From NCBI GenBank assembly GCA_021018995.1, contig CM037596.1, positions 11,421,501 through 11,485,500 of the forward strand: a stretch of DNA of 64,000 bases, written 5' to 3'. A program made the position numbers and the translations under genes. The stretch's first letter is position 1, and every line of letters begins with the position of its first letter. Shown in pieces: positions 36,157 to 47,647 of the stretch. The stretch comes from Chloranthus sessilifolius. Taxonomy: Eukaryota > Streptophyta > Magnoliopsida > Chloranthales > Chloranthaceae. Under the pieces are notes generated by a model that saw only the letters and a program-made list of their open reading frames with translations, was not told the DNA's origin and did no database searches.

Positions 36157-39100
36157 ATGTCAAAGAAAATGGTATGTTCTGTGTTGGTAATTTATTGCGC
36201 CTAGTATACATACTCTAGCAGTACTCACATTTATATGTCTTTTAATGAACGTGTTCAGGAATATAATGCATGTAGTCCAAGCAGAGTCAACCATTTTATT
36301 TCTTCTCTCCAAAATTTTGAGAAGGAAGCCCTTATGCCAACATCCTTTGGACCCCTTCTCGAGCTCGCCAATATACGCACATGTGGTAGTCTCATTTATC
36401 TTTTGATCGAGAAGTTTGATTTTGTAAACGAATGGTTTGTCATAGGCGGTAAGCGCATACGTTTTCATATCTACGAAATGGCCGTGATTACTGGCCTAGA
36501 TGTAGTTGGTAGGCCTAGTAAGGTTGATAAGAAAGTCGGCGAAGATGAAGTTAAATTATTTTGTAGAAAATATTTTGGTATGAAGAAAGAAATTATGAGG
36601 AGCGAAATTGAGAATATTCTCAAGAATTTAAACTCCTTAGAAAACCTTGATGACTTCAGAAGACTGTCTTTATTGTATTTTCTTGTGACCTTTTTAATAC
36701 CAAACAAAGAACGGACTGTCAACATAGAATACGTATACATGGTTTACAACATTGGGGAATTCAACAAAATTGCATGGGGGAAGATTGTATATGATGAACT
36801 GTTGAAAGGTTTAAAGATCTGTTCGAAGAAGTTCAAATCATATAAAAAGCACACTCATTTGAATGGTTGTGCATATGCTCTTCAGGTACTTTTACCCTTT
36901 GTAGTTTCAGTCATTGGTTAGGGAAAATCTTTGCATACTCATTTTTTGAAGCTCGTTTTGTAATTCAAGTATGGGCGCTTGAACGTATCTCCATTGTAGC
37001 TCCTCATTCCTTACAGTCGAGGATTCCAAGGTACCGGAAGTACTCCACATTTTTACCGCTCACACGCAAAGCATACGAATGCGTGCTGAGAAGTGCCGAT
37101 GTAAGATGGCCTATAACCCTAAAATCGAATTCTTATTGTAATTGGTTTTGTTTTATAGTAGTTTATATCTTTGATATATTTTTCCACAGGTGACAGTTGG
37201 GATTAAAGTCACACATGAGGAATCAAGGATCAGTGTCATCCGCAAAGCCTTAAATGTCAGAGGACTAGAAAAGAATACAGCCGAATTAATGGTGAAGCAA
37301 GTTGGAAGTTTAAAGAAAGAGCTCCGATCCTGTAAGGAAAGGGTCCGATTCTTGGAGAAAGGATATGCCGAGTTGAAGGTAAGGAAAGGAAGAAAAATAT
37401 ATCGGGCTATTGATTTAGTAATTGTTTTCGTTGAAATCGAGTGTAACCAATCACCTATTTTTCTTTATAAATTAGCAATCAATCACGTCGAAAGAGAAAG
37501 TGGCAAAGGAGGAAGACGAACATACAAAAATGTCGAAGGAAAAAGTGCTGAAGGTAATACAAAAGTTAACTTCGAGATACAAAATGATAGTATGAGATCA
37601 TTTAGTACAATATTATATCGTCTGTGTTGATCAACAATGTTTTCCAATCGGATGACTATTCACATGCTAAACCACTAACTTGTGTAAGAAACAGGGACCA
37701 AGGATCAATACTCGTGCGACGCCTCTAACCGAGAGCGTAAAAGAACATAGGGAAGAAGTACCAATTTTCGAGCCGAAGGTATTGTCACAAACTTAATTTT
37801 CGTAGTTAAATTCCTTTTTTGTCTTTAGAATATATTTGATATCTAAAACTGGTCATATTTTAAAGCAGGGGTCTAGCAGGAAATATGAAACCAAGTCAAG
37901 AAAACAGCACACTGATGAGTTTTCTAAACATGGAAAAGAGAGCTAAGCAACTAATACGGAAGTCGAGAATGATGTAATCAATTTAGCTAGTGATGCGGCC
38001 GAAGTGCCAGTAGATTATTGCTCAACCCCAATCGTAGATGAGTCCGGAAACGATAACACAAACAACATCAACATGGATTTGTCGAAGAACCTCGAGTGCC
38101 TAGGGAAACGGGTGTAAAAAAAGTCACACCTGCTGAGAACTCCGTACCAAGCATTTAACAATCGAAGGGCAACTAAGAAACAGATGAATGCGAAAGAGGT
38201 ACACAGTTTATAAGTAAGAAGATCGAATAATCTTAAATTTTATTTTATCTCTATGTGCATGTAGCAAGTGCGGTATGAAAAACACACTGCTAAACTAGAG
38301 TTGAGCTTGGAACAAAGTTATCTCGTCGAGAAGTACTGGAGTGACACGAACGACAAGTTAGTTGCCATGTATTTTCATTATTTGACTATTTTTTAAACAT
38401 TATGAATTATATTATGCTAAGCAAAAGTCGTATCTTTGATGTACAGCCTCCTGATTAATCCTCATGGAGTAACCTCAACTAAGGCCTTTCATTATCACAA
38501 GGGGCAAGTTCTACCGCTATCAGAGCTTAAGATGCTACGTTCTCCAACGTGGTTATCAGGAGCGGTATTGAAATGACCTAATTTATGGATTTGAAAATTT
38601 TAAATACTCAATCCGTGTTGTACTGAAATATAATATGTCATCATATATATGGACTGCATAGCAGGTTATGGACGCATATTTATTTTTACTGAAGAAACGA
38701 GAGGAGAAATATAAGGATAAATTTATGGAGTGTCATTTTTTCCCTATGTGGTATCTCGTAAGTGTGATCGCAATCCCCTTCAAAGTTCTATTTATGACGA
38801 AAATCACATTTAACACTAGTTTTGGCCGCACAGGGTTTGTTGCATACTACCAGCAAGGGATGTAACAACTTGAACGCAAAGTATAACACGACCATGGGAT
38901 CGGATGGTTCGTTGCCACCAACATTTACAATAAGTAGCAACTTAAAGAAATTTTTGATCCCGAAACGTGTTGGGTATCGGATTACTGATGTCGAGCAGGT
39001 AATGTGTTTAGTTGGATTATAGATGTATTTGTGTCGAGAATATAAATGTATATGTTCAAAGTCATTTGTATGTGCTTTTCATTTATGTAATTGACATATG

Positions 39101-39690
39101 TGATTGATCATAACAAGACATACCTATCGTTATGTTTAGATATTTATGCCCATACACAGGGAGAGTCCCGGGCATTGGGACTTGTTCATTATCAATGTGA
39201 AAGATAAGAGGGTTGAGGTTCTCGACTCATTTTTGTGTGACGCTCTCATAAAGTATGAAGAAGAGATTACTATATTGGTAAGTTTTGATAGCAGGGTTAT
39301 ATTATTGAACTCCCCATTATGATGCGTTATATGGGGCTAACTATGTTTCTTTTTTTTCTCTGTTATATTAGGACTTCCTACCTCTGATATTGAGTCATCT
39401 AGGGAATGACATGTTGGAGTTGCGGTCATGGTCGTGGTCGGGTCCTACGGACATTCCTAGGCAGACCAACGGTTGGGACTGTGGGATGTTCGTCCTCAAA
39501 TATATCGATTATGCCTCTCGTGGTGCTACATATTCATTCAATCAAGTTAATTTGTAAGATTTTACTGTACTTAGTGGTTTGTGTTTCTTCCATAAATGAC
39601 CCTCTCATTATTTGTTGTATGCAGGTGGATATGATATACTTCAGGAGACGAGCGGCATTTGAGATAATTGTGGGTGCCATTGAACCATAG
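36157..39690 (+). pseudogene. Ulp1/SENP-like cysteine protease with DUF1985 domain (14 exons, lightly broken)
   Basis: Exons inferred from splice sites and phase: 36157-36171 (tentative), 36259-36885, 36969-37100, 37190-37378, 37476-37553, 37695-37778, 37869-38198, 38265-38356, 38447-38564, 38665-38757, 38834-38998, 39140-39277, 39372-39545, 39625-39690; about 766 codons. Residues about 5-260 resemble DUF1985 (MPTSFGPLLELANIRTCGSL, YEMAVITGLDVVGRPS). A coiled coil follows (SLKKELRSCKERVRFLEKGY), then a Ser/Lys/Glu-rich linker. The C48 peptidase domain keeps its catalytic residues: His in SPGHWDLF, Asp in VEVLDSF, Gln and Cys in RQTNGWDCGMF. Lesions: TAA at 37944-37946 and 38115-38117 in exon 7, and an intron acceptor before exon 3 that reads CAA instead of CAG. 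Such genes are typical cargo of Mutator-like elements; no transposase is visible. Confidence 0.83.
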
Positions 39691-40710
39691 GGAAAATGCC
39701 GATATAGGTATACATCTTAAGCACCATATATAAAGAACTTTTAATAGTCCAAATCGCTTAGGCCTTGGTTGAAACCATTGGAAGGTTGGAATGGTATACA
39801 TATGTATTTGTATGCATATTTCCACTTTGTGGTTGAGTTTGTCATCTATATTTATAGCTATAATGCACAATAAAATAGGCAGATTGATTTCAGAAGTAAA
39901 ATAAAAGTAGGGTTATTTTACCTCTGTCGTTTCGTGAAATGACCACTAGATTCTTGAACCAAAACTATCATTTTCACCATTGCATTTCGTTGAAATGATC
40001 ATTGTGTCCTCCAATGGAGGTAGTGTTTTTACTAGGAAATTTAATTTATTACAGTCATCATCATCTTGGGTCAGTTCAGAGACTTATTTCTCCATCGTTT
40101 CTGTATAGGCCTCAACTTTTCAATAATCTTCAATCCTTCAGGTCATGCATCACCAACTTTTGAATACTCCTAAAACTCGATAGAAACTAAAGAAACTGTT
40201 GCACATGTTTACCACCCAATATTGTTGACCTATTTCCATCGTCAAATATACAGTTTACGTGTATTGGCATACTTGCTAAAATTATACGAGAGGTTCATGA
40301 AGAAATGTAAACGTTGAAGGAAACCTCTAGAAAATATATATTCCACACCATCTTTCCTAATTGTGAAAGTGATTTTCTCTCCATAATGTGTCAACTTTGA
40401 TTTTCTTGCCATTGATGACCTGATAACACATGGCGCACGCCCATCGATAATTAATCACACCATCCTATATCGTTATGAAATCCAATAGGGAAAGAAACCT
40501 AAAGGTACTCATTAACGCTTAACTTGTACTCACCCATACAGTAAAGATTAATTTTCATCGAAATGGTACATGTCAATTCGTTGGTTTAGAAAGTAAATTC
40601 ATAAAATTTGACAAGTAACATCTTTGAGCAAAACGCATTTATGTTGTACTAGAAAGCAGAAGCAAAATAAAAGTTCACCTAACACACCATACCCACCCCC
40701 AACCCTGATT
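39691..40710. other. Spacer between the convergent Ulp1 gene and acidic ORF
   Basis: 3' flanks of the two convergent genes. It includes a block (40537-40632) repeated at 52674-52769. No other gene is seen. Confidence 0.45.
40537..40632. repeat. Dispersed repeat, copy 1 (about 96 bp)
   Basis: From ACAGTAAAGATTAATTTTCA to ATCTTTGAGC it matches 52674-52769 with few mismatches; flanks do not match. Confidence 0.8.
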
Positions 40711-41148
40711 TCAATGGTCATCACTACCAACAAAGGTATCGACTGACATCGCATCATCCGAATCGTCACTGTCGACCACTTCGATGGAGGAAAAAATGAC
40801 GATTGGCACAGCTTCTGTCATACCAGGTGGCACCGAAAGAGCTAAGTGCTCAATCAAAGGCTCCTCATTATTGCTTTCTTCTTCAGCTGTAGCTACAATT
40901 GCATGTACCGAAGGGGTGTCAATCGGGACAAGTGGGTAATTTTCATCGGAGCCCTCCGGTGGTACACCATTCCCCGCTAGTTGGTGGTTGATGTACGCAC
41001 AACGCCATTTATAGCGGCCGTATGATGCTCGACTGTGTCCCGGTGGTGGTCGAGAATGTCATGGATTTCGGAGATATTCGCGCGGGGGCGAATCAAACTC
41101 CATTCGTGGAGGGGAGGGAATAGAGTCGGAGCTGTTTTCAGAAGACAT
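40711..41148 (-). pseudogene. Acidic 145-residue ORF convergent with the Ulp1 gene
   Basis: The ATG at 41148 gives MSSENSSDSIPSPPRMEFD. One TGA at 41059-41061 (codon 30, LRNP-stop-HSRP) interrupts an otherwise open frame of 146 codons. The N-terminus is Ser/Pro-rich and the middle basic and aromatic (YGRYKWRCAYINHQ). The C-terminal half is acidic and ends in a short hydrophobic stretch plus VVDSDDSDAMS. A TATA box lies about 60 bp upstream and the 5' region is duplicated at 41689-42113. The family is not recognised. The acidic DSDDSD end could be a SUMO-interaction-like motif (IVIFSS...DSDDSD), which would fit a Ulp1 neighbour; this is speculation. Confidence 0.5.
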
Positions 41149-41507
41149 TTGATATTTGCAAATTTGTGATGCGTCAGTGGTGTTTGCGAGAGGTTCAGTC
41201 CCTGTATTTATAGCAAAATATATTGAAGTCTATCCCTGTTATTAACATTATAATAATCACGTCCCTTGCGAGGACCCATTGGGAAAATCACCTACATATA
41301 AGTTTCAACATACGCAATTGGATAATATAATACTGCCGTAGATGCGCCAACTCAAGTAGTATAGATTTCGAGCCCCGCACCTAATCACTTCAATCTGACA
41401 TGACGGGACCAGACGATGCTAGTAGACATGCATCCGTCACCTCGTTGCTCGTAGACTGTGTTGAGTCACAACGTCCGTATCCTTTCTTGGTACTCTATTC
41501 ATCTATC
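41083..41507. repeat. Direct duplication, copy 1 (promoter and 5' end of the acidic ORF)
   Basis: It matches 41689-42113 at an offset of 606 bp, from GGGGCGAATCAAACTCC to the TATTCATCTATC block. It contains the start codon region, TATA box and about 300 bp upstream of the acidic ORF. Confidence 0.9.
41205..41212 (-). promoter_or_regulatory. TATA box of the acidic ORF
   Basis: On the minus strand TATAAATA (in GCTATAAATACAGGG) lies 57 bp before the ATG at 41148. The duplicate copy keeps it at about 41811-41818. Confidence 0.55.
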
Positions 41508-41688
41508 ATACCATACACTTCCCACCTCTAAAGAGCATAGTTTCAAGATTCTCTATTTTCTAAAGAAAAAAATGTTAAAAATCTCTGAATTAAAGTATGC
41601 CAAATCTTTTCGAATTTTACCAAATTTAAGACGAATCATGCATATACATTTAGATGGTTACATGGATTATGTAATTATAAATGTGCTT

Positions 41689-42113
41689 CGGGGGAGAATC
41701 AAACTCCATTCGTGGAGGGGAGGGAATAGAGTCGGAGTTGTTTTCAATAGACATTCGATATCTGCAAATTAGTGATGCCTTAGTGGTGTTTGCGAGAGGT
41801 TCAGTCCCTGTATTTATAGCAAAATATATTGAAGTCCATCCCTTTTATTGACATTATAATAATCACGTCCCTTGAGGAGACCCATTGGGTAAATCACCTA
41901 CATATATGTTTCAACATACGCAATAGGACAACATAGTACTGCAGTAGATGCACCAACTCAAGTAGTATAGATTTTGAGCCCCGCACCTAATCACTTCCAT
42001 CTGACGGGACCAGACGATGCTAGTCGACATGCATCCGTCACCTCGTTGCTCGTAGACTGTGTTGAGTCACAGCGCCCATATCCTTTCTTAGTACACTATT
42101 CATCTATCGGATG
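41689..42113. repeat. Direct duplication, copy 2
   Basis: A second copy of the promoter and 5' coding end of the acidic ORF. On the minus strand it still reads MSIENNSDSIPSPPRMEFDS and then leaves the homology. The 104-codon plus-strand frame at 41458-41772 is incidental. Confidence 0.9.
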
Positions 42114-42817
42114 TGATCTGTGTGTCATAAGCTGATCTTTGTCCAACATTGTTCATAAGTCATTTCTATACTTTGCTATTACTCTATATAAAAGATCCTA
42201 TGTATCTTAGAAAGCATGAGCATTATAAGACAAAAGTATTGTTTAACTTCTAAAATAAAATTTATTAGAAGTAGAAAGCCAGAACATCAATTACACATAT
42301 TGGTGTATACCCCACTGATGATATGTGAGGAGTTCACATGGACTCTTAAGCCTTTATATTGGGTTGATCCTCTAGATAAAGCAAAGTAGAATCACTTCAG
42401 TACCTGGACCAGTAGTCAGTGTCAAGGATCAAATTATCAGTTTCATTATCGATTTCAGGCACGATTGAAAGCGAAAATTTGACCGAAATTTCGATGCCCT
42501 TTTTTTTAAAAAACCAAAACATCGAGCTAACAAAATATTGGCCGATAATTTGCATCGTCGATATTTTCGCTGATTTTTTGAGGATTTCGTTTTGGGCGTG
42601 ACTGAAACCAATGCGTTTCAGCCGAAATTTTGATCCACGCTCAGTGTACTAATTTTTTGTTAGGACCAAGTGCTGAGTCCTATATTGAGGGCCGACTTGA
42701 CCGAGTTTATACCAAACTTAAACCTTGGCTAAGTAGACTAGGAAATCTGACAGTCCAAATTCGTAAACATTGATTAAGTGAGATAAGTTTATTAATTTTT
42801 ATTTTTAAAAAGAGTCA
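42114..42817. other. Spacer with degenerate CGATATTTTCG-type repeat
   Basis: 42420-42640 is rich in AATTTCGATG, CCGATAATTT and CAGCCGAAATTT words on both strands, like 3340-3500. No gene is supported; two opposed 60-codon frames overlap in it. Confidence 0.4.
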
Positions 42818-42990
42818 GGATAAGTGTCTTGCACACCTGAGAACAGTAATCTAAGGCAATTACTGGTTAAGTATCTTATCTTCCTCTTGCCATGTGAATT
42901 GCCAAGATAAGTGTGATGCACACCTGAGAATAGTAACCTAAGGCAATTCCTGGTTAAGTATCTTATCTTCCTCACGCCATGTGAATTGCC
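42818..42990. repeat. Tandem duplication, 87-bp period
   Basis: GATAAGTGTCTTGCACACCT at 42819 recurs as GATAAGTGTGATGCACACCT at 42906. Both copies run through GTTAAGTATCTTATCTTCCT to GCCATGTGAATTGCC. Confidence 0.9.
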
Positions 42991-43318
42991 TATCAATTAG
43001 TAGATTTATGACATGTAAAACTTATGTTCTGATCAAAATATTGGCTGCAAACCTAGCTGGTTCAAGTTTTCCTGTTTTCAGCCATTTGTTACTTTTGAAT
43101 TGCATGAATTAATACTTAATAGTGAAGACTACAAAATTCATTCTAACGTGTAACTGGAGGCCTATTATTTTTTTTTCGAATCTGATACTTAAAGCTCTGA
43201 CAGCAGAGCATGCAATTAACTTCTTAAAATTATTTCATGAAAGATGGGCCTTCTTTTGGTTGTTTTCTTGCTTGATGCAGAAACATAATACACATTTTTT
43301 GACATTTATGTCTGTTAG

Positions 43319-43735
43319 CTACAAGCTGCTCCTGGGATTTATAAGAAGCTTCCACGTGAAGATCCTTTGAATTACTTTAGGGATACTCCCGATGATCAGT
43401 GGATCAGGACAACTGATTTCACTCCCTCATCTTGTATAGGGCAATCTTCTGCATTGTGTTTGGAGGTTCCATACGGCTGCAAACTTACAGATATCCATGA
43501 AAAATTTGTCTATTATAAGGAAGAAGAGGGTCGATTCATATTGGAGAGAGGTTCTTCTTATTCCCACGGTTAGGACCTGGTTCCCATTGTTGAGCCCCGC
43601 TATATTGTGCTTCCATATAAAATTTTATTTAAGATAAATTATTTCGTTCAGACTCATTTAAAAGACTCTTGCTTTGAACCGACAAAGTTGCTTCTTCAGC
43701 AGTACAGTGAATATCAAACTTCAAATGGCTGCTGA
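43319..43735 (+). pseudogene. RNA-dependent RNA polymerase (RDR) exon fragment
   Basis: After a TTAG acceptor-like site the frame reads LQAAPGIYKKLPRED, DDQWIRTTDFTPSSCIGQSS, LCLEVPYGC, YYKEEEGRF. A TAG follows at 43571-43573, then DLVPIVEPRYIVLPYKILFKIN and FVQTHLKDS, ending at TGA 43733-43735. The WxRTTDFTPS, IGQSSALCLE and PYKILFKIN blocks resemble the region ahead of the catalytic core of plant RDR1/RDR2 proteins, which make double-stranded RNA for small-RNA pathways. Only this exon-sized piece is present and it has a stop, so it is a relic or captured fragment. Paralogue assignment is not secure. Confidence 0.7.
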
Positions 43736-44022
43736 AACAGTAATATATTCATGTGAACACTCATTATTCTTTGACTGGAATAGTCAATCATAAAGTGATT
43801 ATGTGGTGTACACTGCATTAACATCATCTTGAGGTCTTAATGGGGCAACACCTTATAATAATAATTACTCATTTTGTATTATTGTAATTGATTTGTTAAT
43901 TTTATTTTTTAAATACACGCAGGCCTTTGAAGAAGCAGAGCTTCCCAAACTGGAATCAACCTTTGGCATGTAGGTTGCGAAATGATCCTTTGGCGGTTCT
44001 CAACTGGAATCATAGACAAATA
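43736..44022. other. Spacer 3' of the RDR fragment
   Basis: AT-rich. A possible acceptor and short frame (AFEEAELPKLESTFGM, from about 43922) may be another relic exon, unassigned. Confidence 0.3.
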
Positions 44023-44375
44023 GGTCAGCTATGGCATAGCTCTTTGCTAGCCGCTGCCACAGAAGAGATCACTTACTTTAATTGATTGCCATTCTCTTTT
44101 CTAACTCCTTGCAAAGGAGGATTTAACTGCTCTAGCAGCAACCTCCCTGCTCTCTACTAGCTCCCTACTAGAGCAAATAAAATCTGCTCTGACAAAGAGT
44201 GGGTGGAGAGGAGGGTAGAGCTGCTAAACAGGTATCTTGCACAAAATTTTGTTATCAAGGAGAAGGCGTATCTGCTAAAGCAGGTAGCAGGATGTTAGCA
44301 AAGAGGATGGGAACCTGCTAAAGCAGGTGAACTCTCTTTGCTAGGGGCTAGCAAAGAGATATGTCATACGCAGCC
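44023..44375. mobile_element. Tourist-like MITE, 353 bp
   Basis: The left end GGTCAGCTATGGCATAGCTC and the right end (complement) GGCTGCGTATGACATATCTC are imperfect inverted repeats that continue through TTTGCTAGC. ATA flanks both sides (44020-44022, 44376-44378). The interior is rich in CTGCTCT/AGAGCAG words shared with the MITE at 46511. No coding capacity. Confidence 0.7.
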
Positions 44376-44639
44376 ATAGTGTTTTTGCAGGTTTTGCCTT
44401 CAGGGCCATTTATTTTCCTCATTTGCATTATATTGAGTGTTTAGTAACTGCCTATATGGGATTATTGGATCTACACATTCATACAAATTTATGCTTTTGC
44501 GTTTGCACTTTGCAGTGTTCAAAATGGCGTATTTCTATTTTCCGATATAGAATGGCGTATTACTTTTGAATGTTTCCGTCCCATTTTTGTAGTCTAAGGA
44601 TTTTATCGAATTGTCAATAGTTTGCATTTGAAATATTGT

Positions 44640-45005
44640 AAGTCATTTAAACACCAAAATGGTGTGTAAAGGATCTTACACCATCAATGGATCATATATT
44701 GAAGTGCAACAGGCTCAAATATGGTGTTTGAGGGAAATTTAAATCATCCAATCTGTAGACTTTAATGGCAACTGCTGTTTTCAGTTTTAATGACTGATAT
44801 TAAAGTTCTACTTATAGGCATGTTTCTTTAGGTTGAGACGTTTTCCAATGAAAGATTGTAACTTGGACAAATTAGATTGATCACAGATGGTCACTACATG
44901 GCATCTTGATAATCACACTTTAATGGTGTGAGATTAAAAGTCTTAACTTTAATAGTATAACATCATTTAAATACCACTATGGTGTTTGTTTAAATGTTGG
45001 TCAAG
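44640..45005. repeat. Possible MITE with ACACCATxxTGGTGT-type ends
   Basis: GTCATTTAAACACCAAAATG near 44642 and the complement of CACTATGGTGTTTGTTTAAAT near 44980 look like degenerate inverted ends. Several GGTGT/ACACC words lie between. No clear target duplication was found. Confidence 0.35.
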
Positions 45006-46507
45006 AGCCATTATGCCTATATTTATGTACTCTATAATAATTGATATGTCCATTGTGCCATTTGATTTTAACAAGTAAATGATTTGTAAATATTTTAGAT
45101 CATGGAGTTTTACAATGCATACAATGTGGAGTTCTCTTTTTGCTCCTGCTCATTCATTGAGATGGTTTGATCAGAATATTTTTTTTTTCCTGTTCCTGAT
45201 TACAAGATGCAAGGATGGCTAATCAAGAATTATCAATTCCTTGTAAAAGGACTTCACCACTTTGTCATTCTTTCAAGGGAGAGACTACTTGCACACAACT
45301 TTTCTAACATAGTTTAAAATGAAGACTTTGTATTTTCAGAGATTGGTGCCACGGGGAACATCGTCTACGTCGTTTGATTTGAAGGCCATGATGTATATAT
45401 CTAAGGGGAACACTGGGTGTTTAGTGGTTCACATTTTATTCCCAAAATTACCCTATTCCCTTTGCATATAATTATGTTTATACTACTTTTACTGAAATGC
45501 CCTATTTCATTGGATGGTGAGTTTACACTACCTTTATTTTTTTGAGTTGGATGTTGGTCTGGTCGGGTTGGCATATACCTTGACCCATCATGTCTGGTCA
45601 GGGTGCACTATACAGTCAGACCTATAATCTTGACCCGTTGAACAGCCAATATTTTAGCCCAATCCGATCCGACCAGACCAACTGACAGCCCTAACCCGAT
45701 TTGAGCACCATTGGTGGTGCTCAACTCAAACTCTTGCTAAAATGGTCACGCCCGAAAAATGAAATAGTTGCACTCTGTTTTATAACATGGTGACCAGGTC
45801 GGGATTCGGCAATGGTTTGGCAGCATTAAAATTTAAGGTATCGACGAGTTTGGAAAAAATGTGAGGAAAAAAAAAATTACTTTGAAAGAAGGCTTTAAAT
45901 CAAATGATGGAGATTAGGGCTGCCTCATTGTATTATTCGTGCTTGATTGTCTCGGGCTGTTTGTCTGAGGGTGGTGTTTTTTTCTTTTGAATATATTCGC
46001 TTACTTAGCGAAACAAAAAAAAATGAATGATAAACTGAAAAAATGTTTCACCATTCATGACCACCGTTAGATCCATGATCATCAATGTTTTTTTGTTAAA
46101 ATTGTTTAGTAGCAGATAATCAATTGGCCATTGGGTCACCTGTTGCTCATCTAGCTCTGGGTCCAACGTTTGATTGTTGCACCCTTGCCAATGTACCACT
46201 CTTTTTTTTTACTAAATTTTTACGTTGGGCCAGACCCTTGCCTTTTTTATCTGGGGTTGGGACTGACTTAATTAATGAAGAGAATTGATGGAATTGGAAT
46301 TAGCAATTAGTTGTCCTAACACCCAACTTTGCTTGGAAACAAAGACAAGTTTCATTAACTTACACCCCAAACAAGACATGCCTTTTACGCGGTTACTCCC
46401 CTACAAACTTTGACCGTTAGATATCAATCCAACTACCTATTGCAGCTGACATGTTAAGGATGACATCACACTAACGTGCGCTGGGAGGGAGCAACAAAAT
46501 TACTCTA
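45006..46507. other. Spacer with GGGTCGG-type dispersed repeat
   Basis: 45550-45700 contains GGTCGGGTTGG, TTGACCCGTTG and CCGATCCGACC words on both strands, a degenerate repeat also seen at 46960-47240. A short frame near 45345 (RLVPRGTSSTSFDLKAMMY) after an acceptor-like CAG could be a relic exon but is unassigned. No gene is supported. Confidence 0.35.
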
Positions 46508-46510
46508 TTA

Positions 46511-46749
46511 GGCTGCGTTTGGGTTAGCTCTTTTGGGGTAAAGAGCAGCTCTTTCATGTTTTGGCTCCGTCAGAGAATTACTTTTACATTTGGTAACACA
46601 GTTCCTTGCCTCATTTACTCTGGCCGGAGTTATTTTAAGTTATAAAACTGCTCTATGCCTGCTCTATCTCAGAGCAGATTTTATCTGCTCTGACAGAAAG
46701 CAGGCAAAGAGCTGCTTCTGCTCTTATAAGAGCTAACCCAAACACAGCC
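46511..46749. mobile_element. Tourist (PIF/Harbinger-type) MITE, 239 bp
   Basis: GGCTGCGTTTGGGTTAGCTC at the left and its near-complement GAGCTAACCCAAACACAGCC at the right form terminal inverted repeats. TTA flanks both ends (46508-46510, 46750-46752), the standard target duplication of this group. The interior has AGAGCAGATTTTATCTGCTCT, a palindrome shared in part with the 44023 MITE. Minus frame 46653-46889 is incidental. Confidence 0.9.
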
Positions 46750-46752
46750 TTA

Positions 46753-47647
46753 GAAAGAGAGATAGTGATCAAATGATCAGTTTCGTTTTTGGTCAGGATC
46801 TCATCTGCACAATGAACTTCCACTTGAATATTTATGATCAATGCATGACAACGTATGCCATGTGTACTAAATGGATTGCCCAAGCACAATTCCTGGTGCT
46901 TGGGCCAAAGCCTACAGTACTAACTATTTTCACAGTCAACTACGGTTGTCAACTGGTCTAGTTGGCCCCATTACACGACCCACTCCATCGGGATTTTTTA
47001 TCAGGTCAAGCGCATGAAGTTGACCTGTCGAGTTGGGTCGGGTATGAGTCACCCAACACGACACAACCTGACCCAATTTTTTCATTTGTATATAAAATCG
47101 TGGAAAATAGAGGGTTTCTCACCGGGGGTCAAGTCGGGCATATACCCTTGGCCCATCAAAGGGACGAGCCAGGTCGGGATTTGCTGTTGAGAGGCATAAA
47201 TTTGGGCCCAACCCAACCCAACGCGATCTGACCCACAGTCAACACAAGAAAAGGAAGGTGGAAGTTTATAGACACCCCCAAGTTTATAGACTACTAGCAG
47301 GTTGGATATAGAAAACTTGCTAGGTTGACCCAACCAAGTTCTTGCCTTGCCCAAGACAGATGTCTACCATGTGGCAAGTTTGGGTGCCACATACTCGAAC
47401 CATGGTTCAAAATTTCAGAACGTGTTGGTTTCGATTGCCCCTGAAATGAAATCTCCAAATTTTCGATTTCGATATCGAGGCAACATTTCAACGAATCATG
47501 CCAATAAGGAAATGGGAACCATTAGAAAAATATGAACTGATGGTTGCTCAAAATTGTGTGATTTTACGCAAATTTCAATTCAATACACGGGATACTATGG
47601 ATTGCTCAGAAAACTCAACTTCAATTGCCATGCTAAAGACTATGTAC
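46753..47647. other. Spacer with GGGTCGGG-type repeat
   Basis: 46960-47240 repeats GGGTCGGGTATGAG, CAACCTGACCC and CCCAACCC words and is a second copy of the degenerate repeat at 45550. Open frames on both strands here are by-products. No gene is recognised. Confidence 0.4.

Noticed and set aside
45345..45420. Possible exon RLVPRGTSSTSFDLKAMMY
   Set aside because: It follows an acceptor-like CAG but no donor, family or neighbouring exon could be found.
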